Assembly: GCF_000350225.1 (NCBI RefSeq)
Contig: NW_005179270.1
Location: forward strand, 18,824 to 82,823
Length of the DNA stretch: 64,000 nt
Reading direction: 5' to 3'
Source: Chondrus crispus
Lineage: Eukaryota > Rhodophyta > Florideophyceae > Gigartinales > Gigartinaceae
Of this stretch, positions 9,601 to 18,820 are shown in pieces (the stretch's first letter is position 1; every line of letters starts with the position of its first letter). The position numbers were made by a program, and so were the translations under genes. Below the pieces are notes generated by a model. That model had not been told where the DNA came from, searched no databases, and worked only from the letters and a program-made list of their open reading frames with translations.

Positions 9601-11101
9601 TGTCGTGAACTGATAGCAGGTTGGATCGCATTGCTGGGTTGGCGATCGCTGGGACTCGTATGTGCCTATTCGTACTGGTCCGTATATGTATCATCCCCTT
9701 GTGTGTGGCGGGTGGCGTGATGTTGGTGGCCGTGTTAGTTCGGATGATTTGTCGGAGTGGTTTCATGTTCGTCGTAGGTTTGCGAACATGCGACGGATGC
9801 GCTCCTGAGTCGAGGGCATACTGCTTACCTTCGCATATTTCCTCGTCAGTCACCTGTTGCGCGGTTGTGTTGTCGTGTTCGTCGCGGGTGCTGGCCATTT
9901 GCCCGGTGGTTGTTTTGGGCGGCGGACGTGTTTGCCGAGGGGTTATGCGCTTCTTATCGGTATTCGTGTACCATTTTTCCGCATTTTCCCTTGTGGCTGC
10001 ATTGCCGCGTTGGGGTTGATCGGGGTGGGTCGTTGATCCTCTGCCTTGCCTCCGGCTGCGAGTTCGTCGTCTCATTGCCTGGTAGTTGGGGCTGTCTGCC
10101 CATTGGTCTGTCGTATTCATGCCTTGTGGACGTTGTTGCCGGATTTCCTGTTTTTCGTCTTCTCGAGCTTGTATGGATTTGAGTCGTTGGACGAGGTTGG
10201 CTATGGTTGTGGGGATTGTGTTGTTCGCGATCCACATGTCGGGTAGGTGTCGCAATGCCGGGTGCGAGTTGAGGCCGTGTATGATGAATTCTATCGTGAC
10301 AGATTCATCATGTTGAATGCTGGGGTACTCTGCGAGACACATTTTTGTCCGTATGGTTCGGTGTGCTGCGATGTATTCATCGATGTCCCCTCCCGCCTTG
10401 ATCTTTGTGCGTTGTGCTTCTTGTTTGAGGATGAGGTGAGTGGTTGGCGTTGAGTCAGTGAAGTGTGCTTTGATCTCTGCCAGAAGCTGGTGAGGGGTAA
10501 CGCTGAGGTCCATGTCGATTGTGCTTGCCAGATCCGCAGGGAGGCTAGTCATGATCCTCATGCGAAGGAATGCACATTTTCTGCGGTATATGGAATGATA
10601 CGGGCTCGTTACTGTGGGGGGTGGTGAGCTTTCGTCGAGGGCTGCCTCGACGTTGTTGATTATCGCTATGTCGTGGAGGCTTTGCGTCCATAGCTTGTAG
10701 TTCGTTCCGTCCCTTGCGAGTGGAGGTAGTTGTCCATGCATTCTTGTGTCAGCTTGGGGCATTTCGGGTGCTATTTCTGGCTGGCTTGACATTTGTGGGC
10801 GCTCTGCAGGTGTTGTCGGGGCGTGTTGTGTTGGCTCTACGGGGGTGATCGGAGCTTGGTGTTGTGGCTCTACGATTGTGTGCGGAGCGGGTTGTGTTGG
10901 CTCTACGGGGGTGATCGGAGCTTGGTGTTGTGGCTCTACGGATGTGGTCAGAGCGGGTTGTGTTGGCTCTACGCTTGCTGGCGGAGCTTGTGGGGTTGGG
11001 GCAACGGGGCTTTGTGGTGCCGTGCTATCGCTGTCCTGATCTCGTCCGGGTGGGCAGTATACGAGATGATCGTCTTGTAGTGGTGCGTGGTTAGGGTCCA
11101 T
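6593..11101 (-). CDS. Copia-1 gag-pol polyprotein
   Basis: A 1502-aa single frame that makes the capsid and the enzymes for reverse transcription and integration. Domains in order: a Pro/Gln-rich gag N-terminus with 22-residue repeats; a gag core of the UBN2 type; a basic linker with no CCHC knuckle visible; a protease with LDSGAH near residue 430; an integrase HHCC zinc module and core with SDICGP, HTDNTKEY and QNGIAER near 700, 767 and 800 giving D, D and E; a reverse transcriptase with SMDDF near 1160; and RNase H with ADADFA near 1335 plus the HHYL and ADILTKPL end. The frame extends upstream to 11422, but only by reading through the LTR. The ATG at 11101 lies inside the primer-binding site, five nt from the LTR, and is the best start. 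The stop is inside the 3' LTR. No frameshift or stop separates gag from pol, so gag excess would need another mechanism. Confidence 0.93.
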   Translation of the reverse strand: MDPNHAPLQDDHLVYCPPGRDQDSDSTAPQSPVAPTPQAPPASVEPTQPALTTSVEPQHQAPITPVEPTQPAPHTIVEPQHQAPITPVEPTQHAPTTPAERPQMSSQPEIAPEMPQADTRMHGQLPPLARDGTNYKLWTQSLHDIAIINNVEAALDESSPPPTVTSPYHSIYRRKCAFLRMRIMTSLPADLASTIDMDLSVTPHQLLAEIKAHFTDSTPTTHLILKQEAQRTKIKAGGDIDEYIAAHRTIRTKMCLAEYPSIQHDESVTIEFIIHGLNSHPALRHLPDMWIANNTIPTTIANLVQRLKSIQAREDEKQEIRQQRPQGMNTTDQWADSPNYQAMRRRTRSRRQGRGSTTHPDQPQRGNAATRENAEKWYTNTDKKRITPRQTRPPPKTTTGQMASTRDEHDNTTAQQVTDEEICEGKQYALDSGAHPSHVRKPTTNMKPLRQIIRTNTATNITPPATHKGMIHIRTSTNRHIRVPAIANPAMRSNLLSVHDIAEQWEEVRFTPTQATVLDTSTHPPQIVAQARFRKGMYYLDLPKNKGNGMAARTIPQRSIKNSKRPDTQTKKAPNPKTKKEDSDAKAKPHTSTWPCGHAVYTAPRAEKIPLHQMHNPAPPPHTPAHPAVERDFHHYHVLFNHIRPTTLQKMAKLGLLPNLPPTLRQRPPRITCSSCAAAKQQPAPHYPKTHNYRVGAALSSDICGPFNPTSRQANKYILTVIDTRSRYLIVDFLQSRAETPHRLDVILTALQKRKGCKPRLFHTDNTKEYVSDSANAVYRSHNVMHSTTVPHTPQQNGIAERINSTLMNSARAPLHHSSLPKTHWQDAVRDAAFKYNNILHHGINTLPYTIWTNATPDVPQFLLFGQLGTVPELANRKQISKLAHRATPARYLHGIDENHIMVLELDTNRPRRVRCVNFQPYHSTTDPVASRTYATKAFTPHRTPKEITGTTPAPAHPGQAKKYPDAAEWEKAHNAELDNLDAMNVVQWIPDSEIPKKRRLIPLKMGYRYKRDSKGQIASRKARCSARGDKMLPHKHYDPSKTTTYMADKTTVRAMFGIAAKYRMHIEHIDIKSAYLHEKFAHNGGETVYVRQHARFNGTYKHACQGGKLNMNIYGTPSAGHTYLSAVFTLLRKDNFKQSEADLCLWSKTKGKEHIIAAVSMDDFTVLASTAKLKDEFAAALAKAYNIKRLGEHRTFLGWTVTRHQNGDIHIYQPNAINYIVQQVDMAKCNAKDTPYCDGVLLHKPTDKDETQLHTLKKYQQIIGDLRYVADSTRLDIYFLANRLAVAANNPTQRHWNALKRLIRYLKGTPNTGLTFRAGKQADKEKPQNLLVLYADADFAADITDRKSISGTLHTYNGTPICWGSLKQNITALSTCEAEYIAATSAAQKTTWIRRLLQDVHMLPQSPTPLMIDNQSAIHVANSTGPTKRRKFIDLRHHYLTHQAQKGTIAIAHVPTDEQLADILTKPLRRQAYTRLLPKLQLRNHTTADGKTAAPSTGGVS
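6601..6610 (-). promoter_or_regulatory. Copia-1 polypurine tract
   Basis: The coding-strand sequence ACAGGGGGAG lies directly upstream of the 3' LTR start TGTCATG. Its position and purine run fit the plus-strand primer of LTR elements. Confidence 0.75.
10823..10975 (-). repeat. 66-bp tandem repeat in Copia-1 gag
   Basis: Plus-strand TTGGCTCTACGGGGGTGATC recurs at 10831 and 10897, with partial units on each side. It encodes 22-residue repeats rich in Pro, Gln, Val and Glu (VEPTQPAP / VEPQHQAP) near the gag N-terminus. Confidence 0.85.
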
Positions 11102-11105
11102 AACC
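11094..11105 (-). promoter_or_regulatory. Copia-1 primer-binding site (half-tRNA-iMet type)
   Basis: The coding strand reads GGTTATGGACCC immediately after the 5' LTR. It resembles the Drosophila copia primer site, which pairs with the anticodon-arm region of a cleaved initiator-Met tRNA and not with a tRNA 3' end. The assignment is from recall of that site. The gag ATG is inside it. Confidence 0.6.
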
Positions 11106-11254
11106 TGTGATGCAAGATCGATGGCTCGGTTTACTGTGATCGCGTCTCTATCTACCTTATGTAGGGATGGTAGCGATCCGTAGGCCGGCGGCGATCGTGG
11201 TGAGTTGATCGCTGTTGTACGTGTGCTACGTGTGTGTGTATGGCTCTCATGACA
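11106..11254 (-). repeat. Copia-1 5' LTR (149 bp)
   Basis: It matches the 3' LTR except for lacking the 53-bp segment. Right flank TCCTG (11255-11259) matches the left flank of the 3' LTR. Confidence 0.9.
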
Positions 11255-13569
11255 TCCTGCCAGCGGCCATCGTTTTTGCTTTATCGAGAGGCACCTAGCT
11301 GGAGCATTAGGAATGAAGTAGCTCTGCATTAGCGATATAAGTAGATACGTTTGCAGATAGATATCAAAAGAAAACAACGAACAAAAGAACAGAACAACAC
11401 AGTGCTTTAATTGCGCAACCAAATCCTAGTGCAACTAGTCCGGCATAGTCGAAGGCTCGAGAGGGCGTCAAGCATTGACAACCGAGCAGTGAGGAGACTG
11501 TTGAACCACGCGGCGACATACTTCGCGTTTGAATCTTAGAACCTCGCGCACGGAATCAGCCTATCCAACTCGGCACCCCTGTCTCCCGGCAACGGTGACT
11601 TGTTGCATCCGCTGCCCTTCGGTAGTCTACCTTCCTGCTGTACGCGGCCCGTTTGTGGACAAACCGGAGAGACCAACTCCTCCCGACAGTTCCTGTCGTA
11701 CGCGGCACGCGCTCTCGGAAGGGTCGGCTTTTCAAGATCTGACTCGACATTGAAGTCAGACATATATTTACTTCGGTAAATATTCTACCAACGCAGACAA
11801 CAAATTGTTACGGTTTTGACAACCATGCGCTTTCATTCCAACGGCGAAAGGCACCGCTGACGTTACGCATGGTGAATGATCGTAAATCAGAACTTCATGG
11901 TATCGCCGGAAGTCTACAAAAAATACAAACATAAACGCAGGATGCAGTAGAACAACTTGAACCATACATACAGTAAAGGGGAAATCTTCTTCTTCTATGC
12001 TCATGGTAAGATTACTGTATCCGACATCCAAGGAGTCGGTGTCTATCTTTACCTGCTGTGTCCAAGAAGGTTATGATGGCGCGCTTTTCAACAACAAAAG
12101 GGGTTCATATATCTTCCATGAGTCCGCAAGTTCGCACTATGAATTACATCTTTCGGGCTGCGCCTCCCACTTCTATAAAGGATGAGACAGAGAAAATAAA
12201 TACCGTACGAGTACGAGTATTCCGAGAATGGCTGGAGCGACGATTTGTTTTGGGCAAAGTACAGAACCCATCTTGTTGGCGCTGGTATCGGCTCACTTTC
12301 AGTTACAGTATCTGGTCCACCGTCACCACTTATGTTCTTTTGCGTATGCCGTAGCATGCGGCTGACGTTTCGTACTAACTCCTAGTCAGATCCAGATGTC
12401 AACAGTGTGAATCAGCATCCGCCCGCGAATGTATAGGAGAGATTTCATATTATTACTGCATTCAACTCCGTTAGGTTGCAAGTGGCAACAGCATAACCAC
12501 CTTGTGGTCTGCTGGACGCTATTTCTATGCAGGCACCCAAAGTGGACTCAAAAGGAAACGGGGGTAGGCGCGGGTCGAGGAAAGAGCACTCTTGCGATCC
12601 ATTTATTTTAAACACTTTGGGGGGCAAGTAGGTTTCATTGCTCCGGAATGGGCTGGAAACTCGCACATCACAATATCGTCCCCGCTTCTACAACATAGGA
12701 GCGTCCGTGAGTGTGTGTATATGACTATCGAGTTGCTTTTGATACCGTATGAAGCAGACTTCTTCCGGCTGCGACGGCACAAAAATGGCTTGACGCTATG
12801 ATATAGGCCCGAGACGAGGCCAAGTGGCTGGTATCACAGAAGAAGAGCAATATGTGGCCCGAGAGCAGTACGGAGTCGTCACGGAAGGTTGAGAGCGCCC
12901 GTCGTGACGGAAAAACAGGGACCAGAGGGGCCCACGCAGGCCACAAATCACTCACAACTTACTCAACGAGATAAATGGTGAACACACGTGATCCCCGCCG
13001 CTTCCGCCCGCTCTAGTGCCTCCCCTTTTATGCGAATTTTAGCGCTCTCTGACCCCGTGTTTCCCGCCGGTGGTGCCAACAGTGTCGGCACACCCTCTGC
13101 GCCTGCGTTTTAATCTCTCGCCTCGTAATTGATCGCGTATTGCATTTGCGACCGCTCCTCCCATCGCGCCCTGTCGCCCTTCTACCTGCAACAGAGTAGA
13201 ACAGAAAGAAATGTTCAAATAACGGCTTGAGCATTGCCTAACGAAGCTGATCTGATGTGGTTGCTGAATACCATTCGCACACAGCTACTCACCCACAAGA
13301 AGCAGGATCACACGGGAGAATAGTACTGAATTGTGCAGTATTGTAGTGCAACTCAGATGAACCACTTCTCATTGCCGCCGCTTTCCGCTGCCCTATTTCT
13401 TAACAGGTTAGGATTTTAGCTACCAGAATGCATTTGCACTCGCATTCATCAACTATGCAGCAGTGTTGAAGTCGTATGTTTTATCATGTTAGAGTTTTCG
13501 CACGAAGGCCGTTTTTATACTGCAATGCATGTGCAGATGCGGTCTTAGAGCGTTCCAGATCATGTGAGT
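11255..13569. other. 2.3-kb stretch without a recognised gene
   Basis: Many short frames on both strands but none with a family signature, signal peptide or long uninterrupted coding. No transposon terminus was recognised. Confidence 0.45.
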
Positions 13570-13665
13570 TTGTTAATCTGCACGCATGGAACCAACGAAG
13601 GAAATGGATATGATAAATCAGGCTTGCGATTCTCGAAATGGGAATCTGAAATTCAGGGTTGATAT
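13570..13665. repeat. 96-bp direct repeat, copy 2
   Basis: Exact copy of 6267-6362. Its right end is at 13665, the base before the LTR of the second copia family, so it was probably truncated by that insertion. Confidence 0.9.
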
Positions 13666-13800
13666 TGGAGGAGAGACTCAAGACCTTGGTCGTGTTTACT
13701 GTGGGAGGAGCGACGGCGGTGTTAAGTATCGGTGGAGCTATGTACACGTGTAAGATACGACAAGGAGTGGAGGGTGATCGGTGGTGGCATCAAGCGGGAA
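13666..13800 (-). repeat. Copia-2 e1 3' LTR (approximate)
   Basis: It shares TGGAGG/GAGAGACTCAAG and following sequence with 59010-59145. The left end (TGG) is defined by the join to the 96-bp repeat; the right end next to the pol stop is approximate. Confidence 0.65.
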
Positions 13801-13804
13801 AAAA

Positions 13805-15803
13805 TTAAGATACGACAGTCGCCGTGCTTGATGATGGTGTTGCGGTGAGCCGGAGCGTGGAGAGTTGGTGCTCAAAGATCGTAGGTTTGAGGCGTTTCGT
13901 GAGGCAGTCTGCGGGATTGTGTCGCAATGGTATCTTCACGGGGGTTATGCGGCGTCGGAGCACTTGTTCATTGAGATAGTGGTATTTAACGTCGATGTGC
14001 TTCGATTCGGGCGTTGGGTGTGGTGATTTGGCCGTAGTGATGGTACCGGCATTGTTTATGTGGAGGGGAGTTGGTATGGAGGGATCGAAGGCGCGGAAGT
14101 CACGTAGGAAGTTGCGTAGGCAGTTCGTGTGTTGAGATGCGTGGAAGGCAGAGATGTATTCTGCCTCCCATTTTGAGGATGCAACGAATTTCTGGCGTTT
14201 GGATTGCCAGGCAATGGGGCCTTGTGGCCAGAGCGCGACGAAGCCTGATGTGGAGCGACGTGTGTCAAGGAAGGACGCAAAGTCGGAGTCCGAGTACGCA
14301 TCGAGGGGTCGGGGGGACGTGGCATTCGTGTATGTGATGCTGTGTGTCGGGGTGTGCGGAAGGTAGCTCAGGACTCGCTGTACTGCATGCCAGTGTCGTT
14401 GGCAGGGGTCGTGCGAGTACCGGCCGAGGAGGCCCGTGACGAAGGCCAGGTCGGGGCGGGTGCTGTCGCCGAGGTTGCGGAGGCAGCCGACAGCGGCCGA
14501 GTAGGGGGTGGTGGAGGGGAGTTTGGCCTCGTCGGTTTTGTGGGCAGAGATGACATTAGTGTCGTAGGGAGTGGGGCTGGGGTTGCAGGTCTCCATATTG
14601 AACCTTTTGAGTATGTCCATAATGAAAGCGGGTGGGCTGATCGAGATGGAAGTGGGTGTGCGCTCCACTTTCCGTCCAAGGAGATTCTTGACTGGCCCGG
14701 AGTTTTTGACAGTATAGCGTGAGGCAAGTTTAGCGCGAGTGGAGTCAAGGAGGGGGCGATGATTGCTGACGACAAGAAAGTCATCGATGGTTATGACAAA
14801 TAGGACGAAGTGGGAACTGCGTTCATTGCGGAGCAGAAAGGTGCAGCTGTCACTAGTGAGGCGTGTGAAGTTCCAGAGTTTTAGGTTACTGGGGCCTGAG
14901 GTGAATATTTTGCACGCCTGTTTGGTGCCATATATGTTGCCGGTGAGTACTCCGACATGTCCTGGGTGTTTGTATGACCCGTCAAATTGGGGTGGCTAAT
15001 GGACATAGATTGTCTCCTCAGGGCCGAGTAGTTCGTGTGGGAAGGCTGATTCGAGGTCCCAATGTTCGGCAATGAGGGGGGGTTCTGGCGGTTAGGTCAA
15101 GGGCGCAGCGGACGGCGTCTCGGTCCGCGACAGGGCTGGATATGTTATCTGGGTCATAGTGGACGTGCGGGATCTGCTTGTCACCACGAGCTGTACATCT
15201 GGTTTTGCGGGAGATGATGTTGCCGGATTCATCACGTTTGAGGCGTAGTGTGAATTTTAGTGGGAGCAGTGTGGCATCTGGTGCGAGGGATGATTTGGGA
15301 ATATATGAGAGGGTGCCGTGTTTCTCCAAGCTTTGAAGCTCAGAGTTCCAGGATTCTTCCCAGCGATAGGAGTCTGGTGCACGTCGTGCGGCGCGGAGAG
15401 AGCGCGGGTTGGTCGCCGCGTCGCCGTGTTCGGTGTTGGGGTTGAGGGTGTTGAGGTAGAATGTGGGCATGGCGATGAGCGGTTCGATATGATCATCGGT
15501 TTTGATACAGTGTTGATTGTGGTTGAGGAGAACCGGTGGGGCATGGGATTTGATGCGTGGGGGGAGGCGGGGGCGCGATTGTGTTGATACAGGGTCGCGG
15601 CTGGGGTCGTAGGAGATAAAGTCTGACGCACGACATCGGCTGATTTCTTTTGGTGGTGTTCCAGGTGGCATAGTGGGTTGGGTCTGTACGGTAGAGGTAG
15701 CGGTGCAGGTGGAAGCGAGTCTGCAGTTTGGATTTCGGTGCAGGGTTTGTCACATAGCCGTATTGGCCGAAGGGTAGGAGTGTATTGATGGTGACTGGTG
15801 TGC
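13805..15803 (-). pseudogene. Copia-2 e1 reverse transcriptase and RNase H, frameshifted
   Basis: Fragments in different frames together cover the pol C-terminal half. 15018-15671 carries the reverse transcriptase N-terminal part (SRKTRCTARGDKQIPHVHYD). About 14763-14810 carries the ITIDDF catalytic motif. 13805-14668 is a 287-aa frame with the RNase H core (YSDSDFASFLDTRRSTSGF, WEAEYI, HIDVKYHYLNEQV). Frameshifts near 14670-14780 and 15000-15070 and other small lesions break it. The intact relative at 59150-61182 shows the expected continuous frame. Confidence 0.85.
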
Positions 15804-15808
15804 AGGAC

Positions 15809-16527
15809 TGTAGTGCACTGTTACGCCTCCCTCAATCGCGAGGCATACGCGGGATGCCACCCTCCCGGGTGCGCATCCCACGTGTTACCCACGTATGATC
15901 GTGTACATGTACCACGTGTAATCGTGTAACTACCCACCCAGGCATGGCCGGGTGTAAGCCCTGTCGAAGCACGGACAGTCTGTCACTCCACGCCTAGGCG
16001 TGTCGATTCCCACGTGTAGGCGGGTATCATAACCCTATACAGGGAGTATTGCGTACTGTACAGCGCTGAGGCTGGTACGCCGGTAATTATTGCCGTGTTC
16101 TAATTAATTATTAATAATAATTATTATTATTACGACGTCGACTAGTATATAGTCGACGCTCGACCCTAAGTAAAGAAGGCACGAAGCTTGGGGTCTACAA
16201 CTCGGGTTTCTGGAACGGAGTCGTAGCCTCGCGTCGGTCCCCGTCCCACGACGGTACCCTGCGAGCCATCTACGTCCCGATTCCCTCCTGTCTCTACCGC
16301 GCGCGTCGTCCCGCTACGCTCGGCTCTCCGCGCGACAGCTGTCCCCACCGCTCCGCCCCTCCTGGGCTCTGTTTTCCCTCTTTTTCCCTTACTTTTCTTA
16401 CTGCGCTTCGCACCCGGCCCCGTACCGGTCCCTTACGGGTGGTCTCCCGATAACCCCCTACACGCGCCCCCCGAACGCGCGCGCTCTGCCAGAGGGGGAT
16501 CCCACCCTTCCCCCTCAGTGCACGACA
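15809..16527. mobile_element. 719-bp LTR-like insert in Copia-2 e1 (solo LTR candidate)
   Basis: It starts TGTAGTGCACTG and ends CAGTGCACGACA, so the ends are TG...CA and form an 11-of-12 inverted repeat. It is flanked by the 5-bp duplication AGGAC (15804-15808 and 16528-16532). The insert holds no transposase-like frame. It does hold an AT-rich block with a TATATAG box (about 16144-16151) flanked by GTCGAC inverted repeats, and many CACGTG-type motifs. Ends plus 5-bp duplication fit a solo LTR. A small DNA element is the alternative. It lies inside the integrase C-terminal region. Confidence 0.75.
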
Positions 16528-17150
16528 AGGACCACAGTGTTTGTGGGAGTTGCTTGTGGGAGCGGAGGGGGGTATGGTTGTATTTGTCGATATAGTCCCG
16601 GGCGGCGTGTTCCCAAAATTGGGGGGGCATGGCCGAGGAGGCCAGGGCAGCTCTGACATTGTCGAATATTGTGCGATTGGCACGTTCGGCTAGGGAATTT
16701 TCTTGGGGAGTGTGAGGGATAGTGATGTGGAGGGTGGTGTGTTGGTTGTCGTAGTATGGACGGAGGTCATGAGAGATATACTCCTTGGCATTGTCACTGG
16801 TTACATGGCGTACGGTATGGCCCGAGAGGGGCTTGACCGATGTGAGGAATTTTTTGACATTCAGTGCGACGAGGGCGGGTGGAAGAAGGTAAACAGCTTG
16901 TGGCTTCCTTCATCGATAAATTTGATCATGTACCGGTTGTTATCGAGGGAGAGAGGGGTGATGGGGCCACACATGTCGGTGTGAAGGTGTGTGCCATGGG
17001 CTGCGGCGCGTGGGTGACCATGGAATGGAGAGCGGGATTTTTCCCACGAGGCAGCCCGTGCATGTGAGGCGAGGAGGCGGGATTTCAAGGAGGGGGAAAG
17101 GCCGAGGGCAAGGTTGTGCATGGCCGTATGGTGAAGTGTTTGGGGATGTA
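16528..17150 (-). pseudogene. Copia-2 e1 integrase fragment
   Basis: Two overlapping frames (16433-16683 and 16861-17121) carry the copia integrase: HTDMCGP with the first Asp, DNAKEY with the second, PQENSLAERANR with the Glu, then the FWEHAARDYIDKYNH stretch. The frames are shifted relative to one another and the C-terminus is cut by the LTR-like insert. A degraded Pro/Ser-rich upstream stretch continues to 17385, where a gypsy LTR begins. Confidence 0.8.
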
Positions 17151-17385
17151 TGTGGCCTAGTTTGAGGTGGAATCGATGGTATGTGGAATCGGAAGGAGAG
17201 GGGGGTGCAGAAAGGGGGGGTGGGGAGGGTGTGCGGGGTTTAAGGGATGTTTTTGACGAGAGGGACAGGGGGTGATAGTTGGGAGTGCTGTCGTAATGGC
17301 GGGAGAGTGAGACAGCGGGGTGGGTTTGGGGGGAGGGGCACGGGGGCGTGGTTTGCTCGATCGGAAGTAGGAGGTGATGGGGGGG

Positions 17386-18129
17386 TGTAGTATAACACCC
17401 CCCAACGGAGAGGGGTGTATACTCTGCTCCACGTAGACCCCGTACGAGGGGCGAGAAGACGGGNNNNNNNNNNNNNNNNNNNNNNNNNNNNNNNNNNNNN
17501 NNNNNNNNNNNNNNNNNNNNNNNNNNNNNNNNNNNNNNNNNNNNNNNNNNNNNNNNNNNNNNNTGCAGGGAAGCGGGCCCTGGTAGAGTGGTAGAGCGGG
17601 ACGGTCGGGGACGAGCGTACGCGCGGGCCGATCTACGCCTCGACGCCCCGAAGCAGCTCTGGTTAACGTATCAGCGCTGATGGGCGGAGGCGGATCTAGG
17701 CTCGCTCGCGTACGCGGCTGTCCCCTACCTGATTTGTCCCGGTTAACGCGCGCGAAGGCGGATCGCGCTCGTTAGTTAAGCTGGAAGACGGACCTAGGCG
17801 GTAGGTCGTGGACAAGTCAGTGCTTGTCCCCCTACGCCGCCGCCGGTCGCGCTCGTATTTAATGTATACAATGCGTCTATCATAATACTACAGTACCGGG
17901 ATGCTGTAGTAGCTTACTGTAGCGCGGGTCGTCTCGCGCTGTAATGCTGTCAGCCGTCGGGGCTGACAGCACACGTGTGAGACGCGTACTGTGCACGCGG
18001 TGGTACCGGCCTCCTACACGTGTACGCGTGTGGTTGCGTGTCCTCCGTACACGTGGGGGTACACGTGTGCGCGTGTGTGGTTCGTATTGATCTGATCTAA
18101 ATCTAATCGCGAACCGCCGTTATGCCACA
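17386..18129 (-). repeat. Gypsy-1 3' LTR
   Basis: The plus strand reads TGTAGTATAACACC ... GTTATGCCACA. It matches 27726-28388 and, inverted, 29203-29854. It contains a 100-N gap. An 11-bp perfect hairpin (TGCTGTCAGCC / GGCTGACAGCA) and several ACACGTGT motifs lie in its second half. The coding-strand sequence GAGGAGGGGGCCG next to it is the polypurine tract. Confidence 0.85.
17464..17563. other. Assembly gap inside the LTR
   Basis: Exactly 100 N, a conventional unknown-size gap. The other LTR copies have about 30 bp here. Confidence 1.
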
Positions 18130-18820
18130 CGGCCCCCTCCTCAAGAGTGAACGTCGGCGTTCACCGTTGAGGAGTGAGAGAGCCATGTCCGACCCGGTCG
18201 CTTCCCGAGCCTTGGTCCTGTTCCCCTTTGATCCGGCGTTGTCTTCGGCGCCGTCCACCGATCGACCTTGCCCCCGTTACGTCCCCGCCGTACTCCGTGG
18301 CCCCTGGTTTGGCATCCTCATCCACCTCTCCTCACCTGCCGCAGCGGGTGTTCCTCGTCGTTGCCACTCACGCGCTGCTTACGGCGTCTTCGTCCTCATG
18401 TCTTCGCTTCTCGAGGCGCGTCCTTCGCCTGGGGGCTCTTCCGTCGGGCTCCCCGCACTTCTGCCGCTCTCGGGGGCCTCCGTGCCCCCGCGTACAGTAC
18501 CTCCCCGGGGCTCTTCCGGGGACTCCGTCGCGCATCCTTCTCGCGTAGAGGGATTTGTCCCTCCCGCGGCGCCCGCGCTGCCGCCCCTCCAGAATAGTCG
18601 CGACCCCTCGGGGTCCACCGGGAGTGTGGAATTTCGTCCCGCCTCGTCGGGTGCTGCGCTGCCCCAAGGGGGCGACGCCATACGCAGGAAGGTCGGAGAG
18701 GTTCCTCCTGACAACATGTCCGACGCGCCGCGTACGAGCGCGCCTTACGAGCCGCGCCCCGGGTCGTATGGGGCATGGGGGAGCTGCCGGCAGCCGGGCC
18801 TCCTGCCTGCAAAGATCTGA
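18122..18820 (+). CDS. Antisense gene of Gypsy-1, first segment
   Basis: A 232-codon plus-strand frame, opposite to the retrotransposon, starting either at an ATG inside the 3' LTR (18122) or more plausibly at ATG 18185. The product is Pro/Ser/Arg-rich with no recognised domain. It ends at a TGA (18818-18820), but the same frame continues into the 18845-19090 segment, so this stop may be a lesion (CGA to TGA would fit). It would then form the N-terminal third of a protein running to 20706. Function unknown. Confidence 0.4.
   Translation: MPHGPLLKSERRRSPLRSERAMSDPVASRALVLFPFDPALSSAPSTDRPCPRYVPAVLRGPWFGILIHLSSPAAAGVPRRCHSRAAYGVFVLMSSLLEARPSPGGSSVGLPALLPLSGASVPPRTVPPRGSSGDSVAHPSRVEGFVPPAAPALPPLQNSRDPSGSTGSVEFRPASSGAALPQGGDAIRRKVGEVPPDNMSDAPRTSAPYEPRPGSYGAWGSCRQPGLLPAKI

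Larger units (their letters stand above)
6399..11254 (-). mobile_element. Complete Ty1/copia retrotransposon (Copia-1)
   Basis: A 4856-bp element with every structural landmark. LTRs lie at 6399-6600 and 11106-11254, both with TG...CA ends. A primer site abuts the 5' LTR, a polypurine tract abuts the 3' LTR, and there is one intact gag-pol frame. The 5-bp target duplication TCCTG sits at 6394-6398 and 11255-11259. The pol order protease, integrase, reverse transcriptase, RNase H is the copia order. The perfect target duplication and the unbroken 1502-codon frame indicate a recent insertion that may still be active. Confidence 0.95.
13666..17385 (-). mobile_element. Decayed copia element, family Copia-2 (copy e1)
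   Basis: A minus-strand copia element recognised by near-identity of layout to the better copy at 59010-64000. From left: 3' LTR (about 13666-13800), RNase H and reverse transcriptase in several frames (13805-15803), a foreign 719-bp insert, then integrase (16528-17150). The right part (protease and gag) is missing: at 17386 the sequence switches to the LTR of a gypsy element and the copia sequence is not picked up beyond it. Confidence 0.85.

Noticed and set aside
11102-11422. Apparent N-terminal extension of the Copia-1 gag-pol frame
   Set aside because: It reads back through the 5' LTR and the genomic flank. The LTR boundaries and target duplication show the element starts at 11254, so the extension is not part of the protein.
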